A stretch of 64,000 nucleotides of DNA from Erodium maritimum. Its lineage: Eukaryota; Streptophyta; Magnoliopsida; Geraniales; Geraniaceae. The translations under genes were made by a program, and so were the position numbers. Of this stretch, positions 13,085 to 24,366 are shown one piece after another. Numbering within the stretch: the stretch's first letter is position 1; each line of letters begins with the position of its first letter. The notes under the pieces were generated by a model. The model searched no databases and was not told the DNA's origin. It saw only the letters and a program-made list of their open reading frames with translations. The stretch lies in contig OY997596.1 of NCBI GenBank assembly GCA_963921825.1, positions 10,607,001 through 10,671,000 of the forward strand, given 5' to 3'.

Positions 13085-13355
13085 CAATTGCCCCGCAGGG
13101 TCCAATATCCAATGCCCGCAGGCCCAATAACCATCGCCCCGCAGGGTCCGTAACCATTGCCCGCAGGCTCAATACCCAATGCCCCGTAGGGTCCATATCC
13201 ATTTCCCGCAGGCTCAATAACCGATGCCCCGCAGGGTCCATAACCGTTGCCCGCAGGCTCCATAATCGATGCCCCGCAGGCTCCATAACCGTTTCCCGCA
13301 TGCTCAATAACCGATGTCCCGCAGGGTCCATAACCGTTATCCCGCAGGATCTGCC
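13085..13355 (-). repeat. Tandem array in LTR A, unit about 45 bp
   Basis: About six imperfect units, each made of two related halves: GCCCCGCAGGGTCCATAACC, then TTGCCCGCAGGCTCAATA and a short spacer. Because 45 is a multiple of three, all frames stay open across it, which explains the repetitive open frames here. Read as proteins they are Gly/Pro/Cys-rich and not credible. Confidence 0.8.
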
Positions 13356-16300
13356 AAACAATACCCCGCATGGTCCTCAATCAATCATAGAAATTCACAC
13401 GTTCGTCAATACACACCACACGGTATTCATACCCACAATTACACTTACCATCACTTACCGCTTGCTCTCCATCGGTCAATCGATCACCTTATCGTGCCTC
13501 CTTGGCACAACCAGTCATATTCGATCAACCATTCAATCATTTAAGCATTAAATCAATCAACCAATGATTCAAGCATTCAAGTTCAACATTCAAGCATGCA
13601 TTCGATCTAGTTTCATTAGACTCTTGATTATCCTAATGACTAGCAAACAGGCCTGTGAAGCTAACACACAACTAATCCGAGGGCTCATCACGGCCTCTCT
13701 ACCAGTAAATCAATTCCCAAGTATTGAAAGCGAGTTATATTAATGATTCACGTCCTAAGCATGCTTGCTAGACACGTCTGGTTATTAGTAATTGAAAGAC
13801 ATTTATTCTAGTTATTCGCATAATATATGCAATTCTAGGACCTTTCCATTTTTATTAACCTATTAGGCATACTAGGCGTTATTTAAACGAGAAGTTAAGA
13901 CTTTCCCTACCTTGTGGTCTTCCTCTAATACTCTGTTGTCAAGCTCGGTAGTTTCTACTCCGTTCTTCACACGGGTTCCGGTGTGATCTTCGTTCTTCTA
14001 GCTCGGTCCAAGTTCTTTCTTCTCGGGCGAAGTCCCGTCTAGGTTTGACAAATAAAACGTCCAAATCAATACCGGTAATTGTCCAAATTTGTCCTTTAAT
14101 TGTCCAAATTAGATTAATTAAACAGTTAATTAACCTGATTTTTTTTAAAAAAAATTCTTTAAATCTGGTTTGAACCGGATCCGACCCGGATCCAAGCCAA
14201 AACCCAAGTCCAGACCCGACCCGGTCTGGGTCCGAATCCAAGTCCAGGTCTAGGCCTGGCCCGAGTCCACAATGGGCCAAGGCCCGTCTTCTATTGATGT
14301 TTGGCCCAAGGCCCAACGTCGAGTTGGAGGCCCAAGCCTCACAGCTCTGTTCTGAACGAGGGGCGGCTAGGGTTGTGGCTCCGGCGAGGATTCCGGCGGC
14401 GGACGGCGGTGGGAAGGGGCTCGAGTGGGTTCTCTCCTCCGGTGATGGCGTCAGGGAGCTCCGGCGAGTAGGGGACGTCGTCAGGGCACTTGGACGGACT
14501 CATCTGTCCAGATCCGTTCACCAGGGACGCTCGCCGGAGCTAAAGCTCCAGATCTGGAGCTCGAAAGCTCCGGCGACGTCTTCCAGTGACGCCGACCCCC
14601 AAAACGAGCTTGGAGGTCTCGATTCTCCGGTAGATGACGATGAAGGAGGTGAGACGGGTGAGAGAGGAGCTCCCCGGTGCTAGGTTTTGGTGCGGCGAGG
14701 CCCGATTTCACGGCGTCGGGCTCGAATCGAAGAGGAGAGGTCGGCGAGGGTTTGGTTCGTTCCAGAGATAACGAAGAAGAGAGGGGGTAAAGCCTTCTGG
14801 TGTTGGGGTTGATTTGTGGTGGTAGTAGAAGAAGGAGAAGCAGGCGGAGTGGAAGGGAGAGAAGAGCCGTGATGCTGTCCGGAGACACCGCTGCTCTGGT
14901 CGCGTCCGAGAGGAACGAGAGATGGGGAGCTCGAGGAGGGAGAAGCTCCTCAGGGATCGTGCGAGAAAATGCGGATCTGAAACGGTTGCGCGTTGGTTTT
15001 GATCCTAGGGTTGGGTTGCGCTGGGGAGATGGGCCTGAGCAGCAGTTTGGCACTGGGCCGAGGTTCTGGCCGGTCTGGTCAACCTGTCCAGCCCAATTTC
15101 CCTCCTTTTTTTTCTTTCTTTTCGACACTACTCGTTGCAATTTCCCACCTCAAGGTTTCGATTTTTCAAAATGTTACCCTTTTGAAAGAGTGGGGTTTTA
15201 CATTAACCCATATCCACCATGCCACTAAAAAAACCCCCACAATCACCTTTCCCTTGTTGGATGGATCATATGTTAGAGGTTGGATGAGAAGAGCTTCCAT
15301 ATATTTTTCTTACATATGTCTAGTCCTAATGATTTTTGGTTTGTTGAGTATGCTATGGGCAAGAATATGATTTGGTGGGAACAATTTTTTCATGAGATCA
15401 CTTGAAAGTTTGAAACAATGGGGCATGAGGAATTACAAATTGAATTTAAGAAATTGCATCAAACTGGATCCTTACCTGATTATTAGACTGCCTTTATGGA
15501 GCTCAAGATTTTTATGCTTAGTAAAAACCCTCATCTCTCTAAGGATAAATTTATCTCTAATTATATTGGGGGCTTGAGACCACACTTGCAGGAAGGAGTT
15601 CAATTGTTGAGTTCTAGATCCTTGTCTCATGCCATGTATCTTGCTAGGCATGAGCGTTGCATGTTACAGTAGGCTCAACTGTGCTATCAACCTAAGAATC
15701 CATTTCATTCATATCAGAGGCCAAGGATGCCTTCCTATACTGTTAAAATGCCCCCATCTATTAGTTCTGCATCTTCTATCCCTCCTTACAGTCTAAAACC
15801 ACCTCCTGCTACTGGTGTTAATCCTATATTTTTTTAGGATACGAAGAGCAAGGGCCTTTTCTTTACTTGTCCAGCTAGATATTCCAAGGAACATATTTGT
15901 CCTAGCAAGAATAAGCTCTTTACAGTCATCAGAGAAGCGGATCAGGATTTACATGGCCATGTGATAGAGGAGCAACAACATCCTCCAGCTGATGGCAGTA
16001 CTCTAGGGAGGAATTAAATGAAGAAAGCATGTGCTCCATAACTACTGAGTATATACACTTGTCCAAGGTTGGTAACTCTTTTATCAGAATTGCAAACATG
16101 TCTTAGTCTCACAGGATTTCTATATTAATTTATTCTGGTGCTACCAAATCCTTCTTGGATCATTTAGAGCATCCACAACCATCTCGCCGGCAGTTGGCGA
16201 GATGGCGCTGGCGGGGAGGATTAAAAAAGTCTTTTTTCCTTTCCCAGCCAGCTCACCGCTTGCGAGAGCTACAATGGCGGTTTTGTTGTCGGCGGGGAGC

Positions 16301-17245
16301 CGTTGGCGGTATAGAAAAATATGATTTTTTAATGTATTATTTTATGTAAATTATCGCATTTATTTATTAAATGTAAAAACAACAAGTACTAATATAAATC
16401 GAGTCAAGTTCAAGTTCGATCAAAGCCACGATTCGTATCACTACTCCACAGAGTGAAGGAGCTCATGTTGAAAGATCAAGCAACTTTGCCTTGCATGAGA
16501 AGACGATTAAGATGGCGGGAAACACAAGTTCCCGGAGTTAACATTTACAACTTGAAAAAAGTGGTCATCACACCATACGGTATAGAAAAAAATAAAATCG
16601 TCCTAAAATATAAAATGATACAAATAAGCATAAACATCACAAATAAGAGTACGAGAAATGAGTTGAAGATAAGCTACTGATAGTAGAAGAACAAGAAATG
16701 TATGAACTAGAAATGAAATTAAAACCTAATGAACGATCATAGAAGCTAGGCGTCTCCAAATTTATTCCAAATGTGTTCGACGAGATCATCCTTCATCCGG
16801 TAATGCATGCGTTCATTTTTCATCTTGGCAGTTTTCCAAGTATGACAGGGGCCGGGACGAAGCCTCCTCGTGCAATATGTGGTTGACTTGGCCCACCTTC
16901 ATCTGTTTGTTCAAGATATCCGTCGTAGGTATGACGTTCAGCCTCTATTATCATATTGTGCAGTGTAATGCATGCATTCATAACCAAACCGATGGACTGG
17001 GGAACCCACAAGCGGCTCGGTTGTTTGATAATGTGAAACCGATATTGGAGTACACCGAAAGCTCGTTTCACATCCTTCCGGCACGCTTCTTGTACTTCCG
17101 CGAACTTCTTCTGTTTCAGGAGTTGAGGCAATAGAATTGTTTTCACGAACACTGGCCACGACGGGTATATGCCATCAACAAGATAATACGGGAGTGTGTA
17201 GTGGTTACCATTTATCGTATATTCAACCGGTGGTTGCCAACCGTT

Positions 17246-17293
17246 GATAACGTCCGCGAAAAGTCTGGAATGGTTGAGCACCGTCAAATAGTT
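17246..17293 (-). repeat. 48-bp flanking repeat, left copy
   Basis: This is 46/48 identical to 18725-18772. The two copies bracket the 17294-18724 insert exactly. They encode the same transposase stretch (TVLNHSRLF), with N-D in the right copy and N-Y in the left copy. Confidence 0.85.
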
Positions 17294-18724
17294 TGACACT
17301 CCGAGAATTAACTCTCAGAATGGCACGACAAGCGTACCGGTCGTCAAGTAGTATTCGGGGTTTAGTCCGAGATATCGTACCCAAGGGAGCAATTAGACAA
17401 ACACTTTAGTTAATTAATTCGATGGTCAAGCTATTCATATAACGGTGTTTGGTTTTGTTTTACAAAATAGTAAATTCATGCAAGTAATGAGAATAAATGA
17501 ATGATCCAAAATCAACGCACAAAATCACAGCGAGATTGTAAATCAGAGATAAAAGGCGATCTAGGACATTAACGGGGTTTGAGTGTGATGTATGACTTAA
17601 CGGGGTTCGGTATACATTTGCAACTAATACTATTCTAAAGGCAACGAGAATTCTCTCAATGTAGTCCTAACCATCTCTCGGTCGTATTAGGACCTTAACA
17701 TACACAGTCCACCTAGATATCTCTAATCTAGGTGTAGAGCGGTATATAACATTACACTCTATGAATTTCTCTAACTTTCGGGTTTCACTCCTATAGCTAT
17801 TGCACTCGTGTCAGTCTAACCATATTCTGGCTTAGATTAAAACCCGAGCTATTTAATTCCTTTTTTCTCTTCCTAACATCATTTCTCAATTGTTGGCTAA
17901 CAAGATTAAATCATACATATACGTGATCAAGGAAATGTAGCATTACGAACGGAATTAAATAAACAAAATCATAATACTAGTTTAACAAATGCATAACCCG
18001 GACAAGTTAATTCAACTCATCACATCTTACCCCTAGCCCTAGATCAATTGGAGTTTAGTTCATAGCAAAGAGACAAGAACACAAGAGAAGGATTGAAATA
18101 ATCATACTCATACTAACTGAAAGTAGCAATACAAATATTCAGAAACAATCCAAACTACAAAAACCTCAATGTGATTCTAGTAGTTCTCCTTTGATCTTCT
18201 CCAAGTTCTCTCCAAAAGTGACTTTTTCTCTCCAATTTTGTGATCCCCAATATAATGACCTAATATCCCTTTTATATGTTGAGTTAAATCTGATTAAAAA
18301 CGGGAAACGCAGCTGGAAATCGCGTTTCTGACGCCTGCACTGTCGCATGCACGTCGTGCATTTCGGGGTGCATCTTAAGTTGCATCGGTTATTTGCACGG
18401 CGTGCAACTTTCCGGTGCAGATTTTTTTTGTTTCTGATCTGGATGCACCACCAGGTTGCACGTCGTGCAACAAGTGGTGCACTGCTTCTTTGCACCCTAT
18501 GCAAAGAACTGGTGCACCTTACTGACACTTCTGACCAGCTTCCAATTTGGTTCCGTTTCGCTCCCGTTTCACCCCTTTTTGCTCCAATTGCTTGGCGAAC
18601 TCTGAAATAAGACCAATTACACAAAATGAGAGTAAAATGCATCATTTTATATTAACTCGGGATTAAAAAGAACATAAATGTGGGCTAATGACATCCGAAA
18701 TAGATGTATTTTATGTCCACATCA
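17294..18724. mobile_element. 1431-bp insert of unclear class inside the transposase gene
   Basis: It starts TGACACTCCGAG and ends CCACATCA, so its tips are TGA...TCA. It has no coding domain that I recognise. It looks like a plant LTR or a non-autonomous LTR derivative (TG...CA ends, long non-coding body), which would give a 5-bp target duplication, yet the flanking repeat is 48 bp. Read on the minus strand it begins TGATGTGGACAT. A block of GCAC...GTGC palindromes lies at 18330-18525. Confidence 0.55.
18330..18525. repeat. Cluster of GCAC/GTGC short palindromes
   Basis: About a dozen GTGCA/TGCAC words occur in 200 bp, several as perfect palindromes such as TGCACGTCGTGCA-type and TTGCACGGCGTGCAA-type hairpins. 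They are spaced about 20-35 bp apart and fill one end of the 1431-bp insert. Confidence 0.65.
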
Positions 18725-18772
18725 GATAACGTCCACGAAAAGTCTGGAATGGTTGAGCACCGTCAAATCGTT
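18725..18772 (-). repeat. 48-bp flanking repeat, right copy
   Basis: Partner of 17246-17293. This copy is in frame with the N-terminal part of the transposase and keeps the catalytic Asp codon. Confidence 0.85.
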
Positions 18773-20357
18773 GTTCGATCCCGCCATGCCAAAGAACGAG
18801 TGCCAAATCCATAGGTCACGAGTAGCAACCGCCTCGAGGACAACGGTTGGTCGATTACCGTGGTCCCTCCGGGAATGTGCTCCTCCTAGTGCCTTTGGAC
18901 AATTTTTCCACTCCCAGTGCATGCAGTCAAGACTTCCAAGCATGCTCGGGAACCCTCGCGCTTCATTAACCGCCAAAATATTGTCCATGTCAGCCTGTGT
19001 AGGCTTACGCCGGTATGTAGGACCAAATACTTTATTGATTCCACTGCAAAGTTTTCTCAAGCATTCCAAAGACGTTGTTTCCCCTATCTTCAAGTACTCG
19101 TCCAACCCATCAGCTGCAATTCCGTAACATAACTGCCTAATGGCGGCAGTACATTTCTGATAAGGAGAAAATGAAACTTGGTTACATGCATCTAACCTTG
19201 ACTTGAAGTAATCATCGTGCTGCTCCAATGCATGTACGATACGGAGGAATACAGCCTTTGGCATTCTAAACCGACGCCGGAAATGCACCTCCGTGTACAC
19301 AGGGTTCGTGTTGAAGTAGTCCTTCATTAATCGTTCGTTTGCCGTTACCCGGTCACGTGCAATGTATTTTCGCTTCTGTGGTGGAGAATCGACCAAAGCG
19401 TCTTCTAACAACCCCCCGTCGGTGGACAGGCACTCTTCGAGTATCTCGTCCAAAATGGAATTCAAATCCATATCGTTGGGTAGGTTGGCCATGTTGACGA
19501 ACGAACAAGAATGCGGGTCAGGACGATGATTTGTGAGAAGGATGAATAGTGGGAGTAGAGAGTTTGTGATTTTTAGTTGGTTAAGGGTAGGTTTTTATAA
19601 GGGTAAGGGTTGGTTTAGACATAAATGTTGTAGTTATGGTGTGTGTTATTTTAAAATAAAATTACAAGGATCAAGGTTCTTCTATTGGCTGATTACATTC
19701 TATGAATCTGTCCCTCCTTATCTATGTGAATTGGTTGAGCTCCATGATGTGCTGAGAGAGCTTAAGGAAGGACATAATCTTTATCTGGGCCAGTTGTACT
19801 CCTTGGAGGATACACCACTATCCACACAACATCCTCTTGATTTGGCACACCTTTTGTCTGGCTTTAAGGATGTTTTTGTTGCACCATCATTCTTACCTCC
19901 TAGAAGGGAACATGACCACTCTATCCCACTCAAACCTGGGTCTACTCCCTCATCTATAAGACCCTATAAGCATACCCTGCAACAAGAATGTCATAGAGGA
20001 GTTAGTGGCTGAAATGCTTTCTTCAAGTATTATTCAGAAAAGTCACAGCCCTTATTCTTTTCATGTCTTACTTGTGAAGAAGAAAGATGGTTCATGGAGG
20101 ATGTGTATATATTATAGGCAGCTGAATGAACAAACAATAAATGATAAGTTCCCTATCCCTACTATTGATGAGTTAATGGATGAGTTGTAGGGTAGTAAGT
20201 TTTTTTCAAAAATTGATTTAAGAGTAGGATATTACCAAATAAGAATGCAGGAAGGGGAAGAGTATAAAATAGCTTTTAGAACACACATGGTCCATTACCA
20301 GTTTAGGGTGATGCCATTTGGCTTGACAATTGCACCTGCTAGCTCTCATGACACAAG

Positions 20358-20682
20358 TGTTAGAATATAACTATAATTGAGCCTTCAACTATAAGCTTGA
20401 GCTTTTAGTTGAGTTGGTCTCTAATATGGTATCAGAGCTTAGCACCTCACGCACCCGGGTTCAAACCCCACTCTCTTTATAAAATTTAATTTATTCTCTA
20501 TTTATCAAATTTGCCCAAAATAGGCTAGCCCTTATCACTCTTCTCAATGGGCTCATCTCTCCTCTAAATAATTCACCTCCAAACCCGTAAACGGGTTTGT
20601 CAGTGAGGGCGCGTGTTAGAATATAACTATAAGCTTGAGCTTTTAGTTGAGTTGGTTATCTAATTATAATTATATTCTAACA
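20358..20682 (+). mobile_element. TRIM (terminal-repeat retrotransposon in miniature)
   Basis: 325 bp, starting TGTTAGAATATAAC and ending TATATTCTAACA. The start sequence with ATAAGCTTGAGCTTTTAG recurs near the right end, giving short direct terminal repeats of about 70-100 bp. A primer-binding site TGGTATCAGAGC (Met-tRNA type) follows the left repeat at about 20428. Flanks are ACAAG (20353-20357) and ACAGG (20683-20687), a probable 5-bp duplication with one mismatch. It has no coding region, as expected for a TRIM. It interrupts the RT region of the gypsy fossil. Confidence 0.8.
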
Positions 20683-21980
20683 ACAGGTTCTACAAGATTT
20701 CCTCAGAAAATTTGCTCTTGTGTTCTTTGATGACATCCTGATATATAGCTATACTTGTGAGGAACATCTTCAACACATTGTTATGGTCCTTCAAAGACTT
20801 AGAGAGAAACAACTATTTGCTAAACTCAGTAAGTGTGATTTTGGTCACTCAAATTGAGTACTTGGGGCACATTATCTCTGCACAGGGTGTGGCAACTGCA
20901 ATTGCCAAGATTCAAGCCATGGATGATTGACCTGTCCCCAAATAAACAAAGGCACTGAGGGGATTTTTAGGCCGTATTGGGTATTGCAGAAGGTTTGTAC
21001 AGGGCTATGGGTTGATGGCTAGGCCACTATCCAACCTACTAAAGAAAGACTCTTTTACTTAGACACATTTAGCTTAGGAAAGTTTTGAGTCCCTAAAGGC
21101 TGCTATGAGTTTTACTCTAATGCTCAGTCTCCCAAATTTTTCTGAGCCATTTATTATTGAAACTGATGCATGTGACACTGGTATTGGAGATGTGCTTATG
21201 AAAGGTGGCCAACCCATTGCATTCTTGAGCAAGGAATTAGGGGAGAGGAACTTGGGCTTATATAATTATTCGAAGGAGCTTCTATCAATCATGACTTGCG
21301 TTAAAAAAATGGAGGCATTATTTGTCTGTTGCACCTTCTGTTATTAGAACTTATCAACAGAGCTTCAAATTCTTGTCTGATTAGAAGCTTACTACTACAT
21401 TTCAATATAAATGGCTGGCCAAATTGATGGAACTCTCTTATACCATTGAATACAAGAAAGGGAAGGAAAACCAAGTAGTTGATGCACTATATAGAGTCCC
21501 TACGGAAGACTACAAGGCTGTTTCCACACTCTTACCTTCTTGGATGACTGAGGTCATTTCCAGCTATGAAAATGATCTTGAAGTTGAATTTTTATTATTA
21601 CAGTTATCTCTTGCACCAACATCTCTTCCTGATCACTCATTACAGTAAGGTATGATTTTATTCCATGGGAAAATTTATTTGGGGGCAGCCAATGACATCA
21701 TGGCTAAAATAATTGAGTTTTTCCATAGCTCAAGTATTGGTGGTCACTCAGGGATCCTAGCTACTCAAAAGAGGATTAAATCTCACTTTTCTAGCCTCAT
21801 ATGAACAAAGAGATCACTGATATAGTGCACAAGTGTGACATTAGACAGAGGATCAAGTCTGAAACAGTTGCTAGTCTTGGGTTACTGCAACCTCTTCCTC
21901 TAGCTACCATTCCATGGAGCCACGTCAGCATGGATTTCATAGAAGGCCTCCCAACTTCTTATAATTAGGACATCATTTGG

Positions 21981-22286
21981 GTGATTGTTGACATGTTTTC
22001 CAAAATTGCTCATTTTATTCCTCTAAAGCATCCATACACATCTTTGAGATTGGCCACTACATTTATGGATACAATATTCAAATTACATAGGCTATCTGAC
22101 ACAATAGTCTCTGACAAAGATAAGCTATTCATCAGCAATTTCTGGACTGAACTATTTAAGAGGATGGATTCTGAGCTCAAATTTTCTTCTGCATACCATC
22201 TTCAGTCAGATGGCCAAACTGAGAGGCTCAATCAATGTCTAGAAAATTATTTGAGGGCTATGACACACAACGCCCCTAAGAAGTGA
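21981..22286 (+). other. Integrase core of the gypsy fossil (fragment)
   Basis: Recognisable gypsy integrase sequence: a DMFSKIAHFIPLKH stretch, then SDKDKLFISNFW and SAYHLQSDGQTERLN, the motif around the catalytic Asp and Glu of chromovirus integrases. Part of the broken element at 11111-23420. Confidence 0.8.
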
Positions 22287-23420
22287 GCCTTTTGGCTTCC
22301 TTTTGCCATGTATTAGTACAATACTTCATTTCACAGTGCAATTCAAATGTCCCCTTTTCAGGCCTTATATGGTTATTCTTCACCATTTTTTGGCATCTTT
22401 GGGGAACCATCTTAAGTCCCTGCAATTGAAGAATTCCTTTCTCAAAGGATGGGGCAGTTTAAAATCCTAAAGGATACCTTGTCTAAGGCTCAACACATAA
22501 TGAAATCCTAGGCAGACAAGAACAAGTCTGAAAGGAGCTTCTTAGTTGGGGATTGTGTTTATTTGAAGCTTCAGCCTTATAGGTAGAATTCAGTTTCTTT
22601 TAGAAAGAACATGAAATTTGCAGCAAGGTACTGTGGTCCATTTCAGGTGATTGAAAAAAAAGGATTTGTTGCTTACAAACTCAAGCTCCTAGCCACTTCC
22701 AAGATACGTCCAGTTTTCCATGTGTCCTTGCTCAAGCCATAATTGGGGAACAAGAACAGACTCATGCCTACATTGCCCGACATTTCTGAAGAAGGTTAGC
22801 TGAAACTTAAAAACCTGCTTTCTTACTCCAAACAAGGCTGATCAAACGAAACAATGTGGTTGTGGTGCAGTATTTGGTCCAGTGGGATAGATCAACACCT
22901 CAAAATGACACATAGGAGGATGCTTCTTTCATCAAGGTAGCATTTCCTGAGTGGTACAAGATCATCACCCAGGCTTGAGGTCAGGCCTCTTTGGAGAGGA
23001 ATGTCCTACTACGATTGCTTCATACACACGACATCCTCTTCTTCTCTTTTCCTTTGAATAAATCGTTTAATGAAATAGTGCGTATCGATTAGTAGTTAAC
23101 CGAGTTTCAGGAGTGGACTAACAAGCGACACGTGTTGTCATCTCATTAGAGGGAGGAAGAAATACCGTTGGTGGCACTGTGCATCTTCTTCAAGTAGTCC
23201 CAGCCTGTAATTGCAGAGATCGTGTGAGGAAATGCTGATGATGTAGTTAGGGTATCTAGGTACCTATATATAGTTAGCAATGCTAGGGTTTGAGTCATGA
23301 ACTGAATTGTATAATCTTAATTTAGCTAAGCTTAGAAAAAGGTTTTGTAGCTGGGTTTTTACGCAATACAAACCCAAATCCCTTACATTTTCATTGTGTT
23401 CCTTCGATTCTAAGCCAACA

Positions 23421-24366
23421 AATTATACCTCTGTACCCAACACTCCCCCACGATTATTCTCTCCTTCCACATTCTGGATCTTCCAACTCCTTTCAACATT
23501 CTATTATACTGAAACCATGGCGAGTGATGGGTAAAAGAATTACCAAGCAATAATGTCGTGCGACAACAAATTTCTCAACTGATGCTTTCCAACAAAAGTT
23601 TCACAAAATATGTGATTGTTGGGTGGGATACATCACAAACTACCTTTACATAATCCATCCCACTCTGTCGGTCCTACAACATCGAGACCGTCTAAAGCAT
23701 ACTTTGAGTTAATTAGGTTCTCAAAAGAAAATCTAAAGTTAGTCTAATCATTTACAGTAGCTTTCTAATTTCGTTTGTCTTTTTTCGACAAGACTAATTT
23801 TTAAAATATATGTTGATCTTTGTACTAATATGTTTGATTAATATGTAATATGTAATATTTCTTTAATGATTAATATGAACAGTTTAATTAATTTATCATT
23901 TTATTTAATTTTAGTTATATTTAAAATAATAGTTTTTTAAGCATCTTCTCATTGTTGGCATCCAAAACTCATCTACCACGGTACCCGCTCTTGGCAATGT
24001 ATTTTAACATCTTTTTTCAATGTAGAAAATAGAAAATGAGAAGATCCGATTTTGACAAATTTACATCAATGATTTTAACAACTTTTTTATCAAAAAATAT
24101 AGGTAACAAGGCTCTGATTGTCGCAAACAACACGAGAAAGCATGGCCAGTAATGCCATTACATTTACAGAAAATGGAAGGGCTATTTAGAGTGGTAAAAC
24201 AAGGGACCAAACTTGAAATTGTAGTTGTTCATCAACGTATTTGCAACAATCGAACTATTTTGGACCTCTGTATGGGGATGATTTGTACCTGATGACATTA
24301 CTTTCCAAGGAGAAGCTTCCCAATTTTCAAGGAGATAAGATTGGAACTGAACTAAGACATTATCCA
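23421..24366. other. Intergenic DNA and 3' UTR of the sorting-nexin gene
   Basis: Nothing is recognisable from 23421 to about 24150: AT-rich DNA with no long frames. The last 200 bp before 24366 are likely the 3' UTR of the minus-strand gene that ends at 24367. A short frame near 23517 (MASDG then stop) is not convincing. Confidence 0.4.

Larger units (their letters stand above)
12118..15202 (-). mobile_element. Solo LTR of a gypsy (Tekay/Del-like) element, copy A
   Basis: The element is bounded by TGTCACGCCCC at the left and GGGGTTTTACA at the right. It is flanked by TTAAC at 12113-12117 and 15203-15207, a perfect 5-bp duplication. At 3085 bp with no internal coding region it is a solo LTR. 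TG/CA ends and the GGGCGTGACA terminus (read on the minus strand) are shared with the LTRs at 57344-60102 and 62487-64000. The open frames within it lie in GC-rich leader-like sequence and match no family I know. It is inserted in the gag region of the older gypsy element. Confidence 0.85.
16820..19492 (-). pseudogene. PIF/Harbinger transposase (Plant_tran/DDE_Tnp_4), inactive
   Basis: It starts at 19492 (MANLPNDMDLN). The N-terminal helix region reads RFRMPKAVFLRIVHAL, and the nuclease domain has the first Asp in MLGSLDCMHWEWKNCP and the second Asp in AGSNNDLTVLNHSRLF. The frame then meets a 1431-bp insert (18724-17294) and resumes at 17293 with a 48-bp repeat of the sequence just passed. 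It continues through GIYPSWPVFVKTI and RKDVKRAFGVLQYRF to a stop at about 16820. In the family the third catalytic residue is the Glu of the motif RKDVERAFG. Here the codon is AAA (Lys), one G-to-A change from GAA, so the DDE triad is lost in addition to the split. Confidence 0.85.
16167..19650 (-). mobile_element. PIF/Harbinger element with transposase only
   Basis: The left end is GAGCATCCACAACCATC after a TTA (16164-16166), matching the PIF ends at 2479 and 6528, with GGCGAG-rich subterminal DNA. A Harbinger-type transposase lies on the minus strand (19492-16820), interrupted by a 1431-bp insert. No Myb/SANT ORF1 is present: without the insert and its repeat the element would be only about 2.0 kb. 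The right end is not convincing; the expected inverse repeat is absent or decayed near 19650, where gypsy sequence resumes. The element sits in the pol region of the gypsy fossil. Confidence 0.8.
11111..23420 (+). mobile_element. Ty3/gypsy chromovirus-type retrotransposon, fossil, with nested insertions
   Basis: Similar LTRs lie at about 11111-11536 and 23002-23420 (about 420 bp), clearly homologous but diverged, so the insertion is old. A primer-binding site TGGTATCAGA (initiator-Met tRNA type) starts at 11538, two bases after the left LTR. Gag begins near 11572 and has a CCHC-like region near 15850; a retropepsin trace lies near 16140. RT/RNase H occupies about 19.7-21.6 kb and integrase about 21.7-22.4 kb, with a chromodomain-like C-terminal region near 22.9 kb. 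Three later insertions split it (12118-15202, 16167 to about 19650, 20358-20682). It is broken in many places. AATTA may be the target duplication, but the left edge is degraded. Confidence 0.85.

Noticed and set aside
13060-13380. Gly/Pro/Cys-rich repetitive proteins on the minus strand
   Set aside because: They are frames through the 45-bp tandem array of a solo LTR; a unit divisible by three keeps all frames open.
14294-15228. Long overlapping frames of 129-219 codons on both strands
   Set aside because: They lie inside solo LTR A in GC-rich sequence, overlap each other on opposite strands and show no domain.
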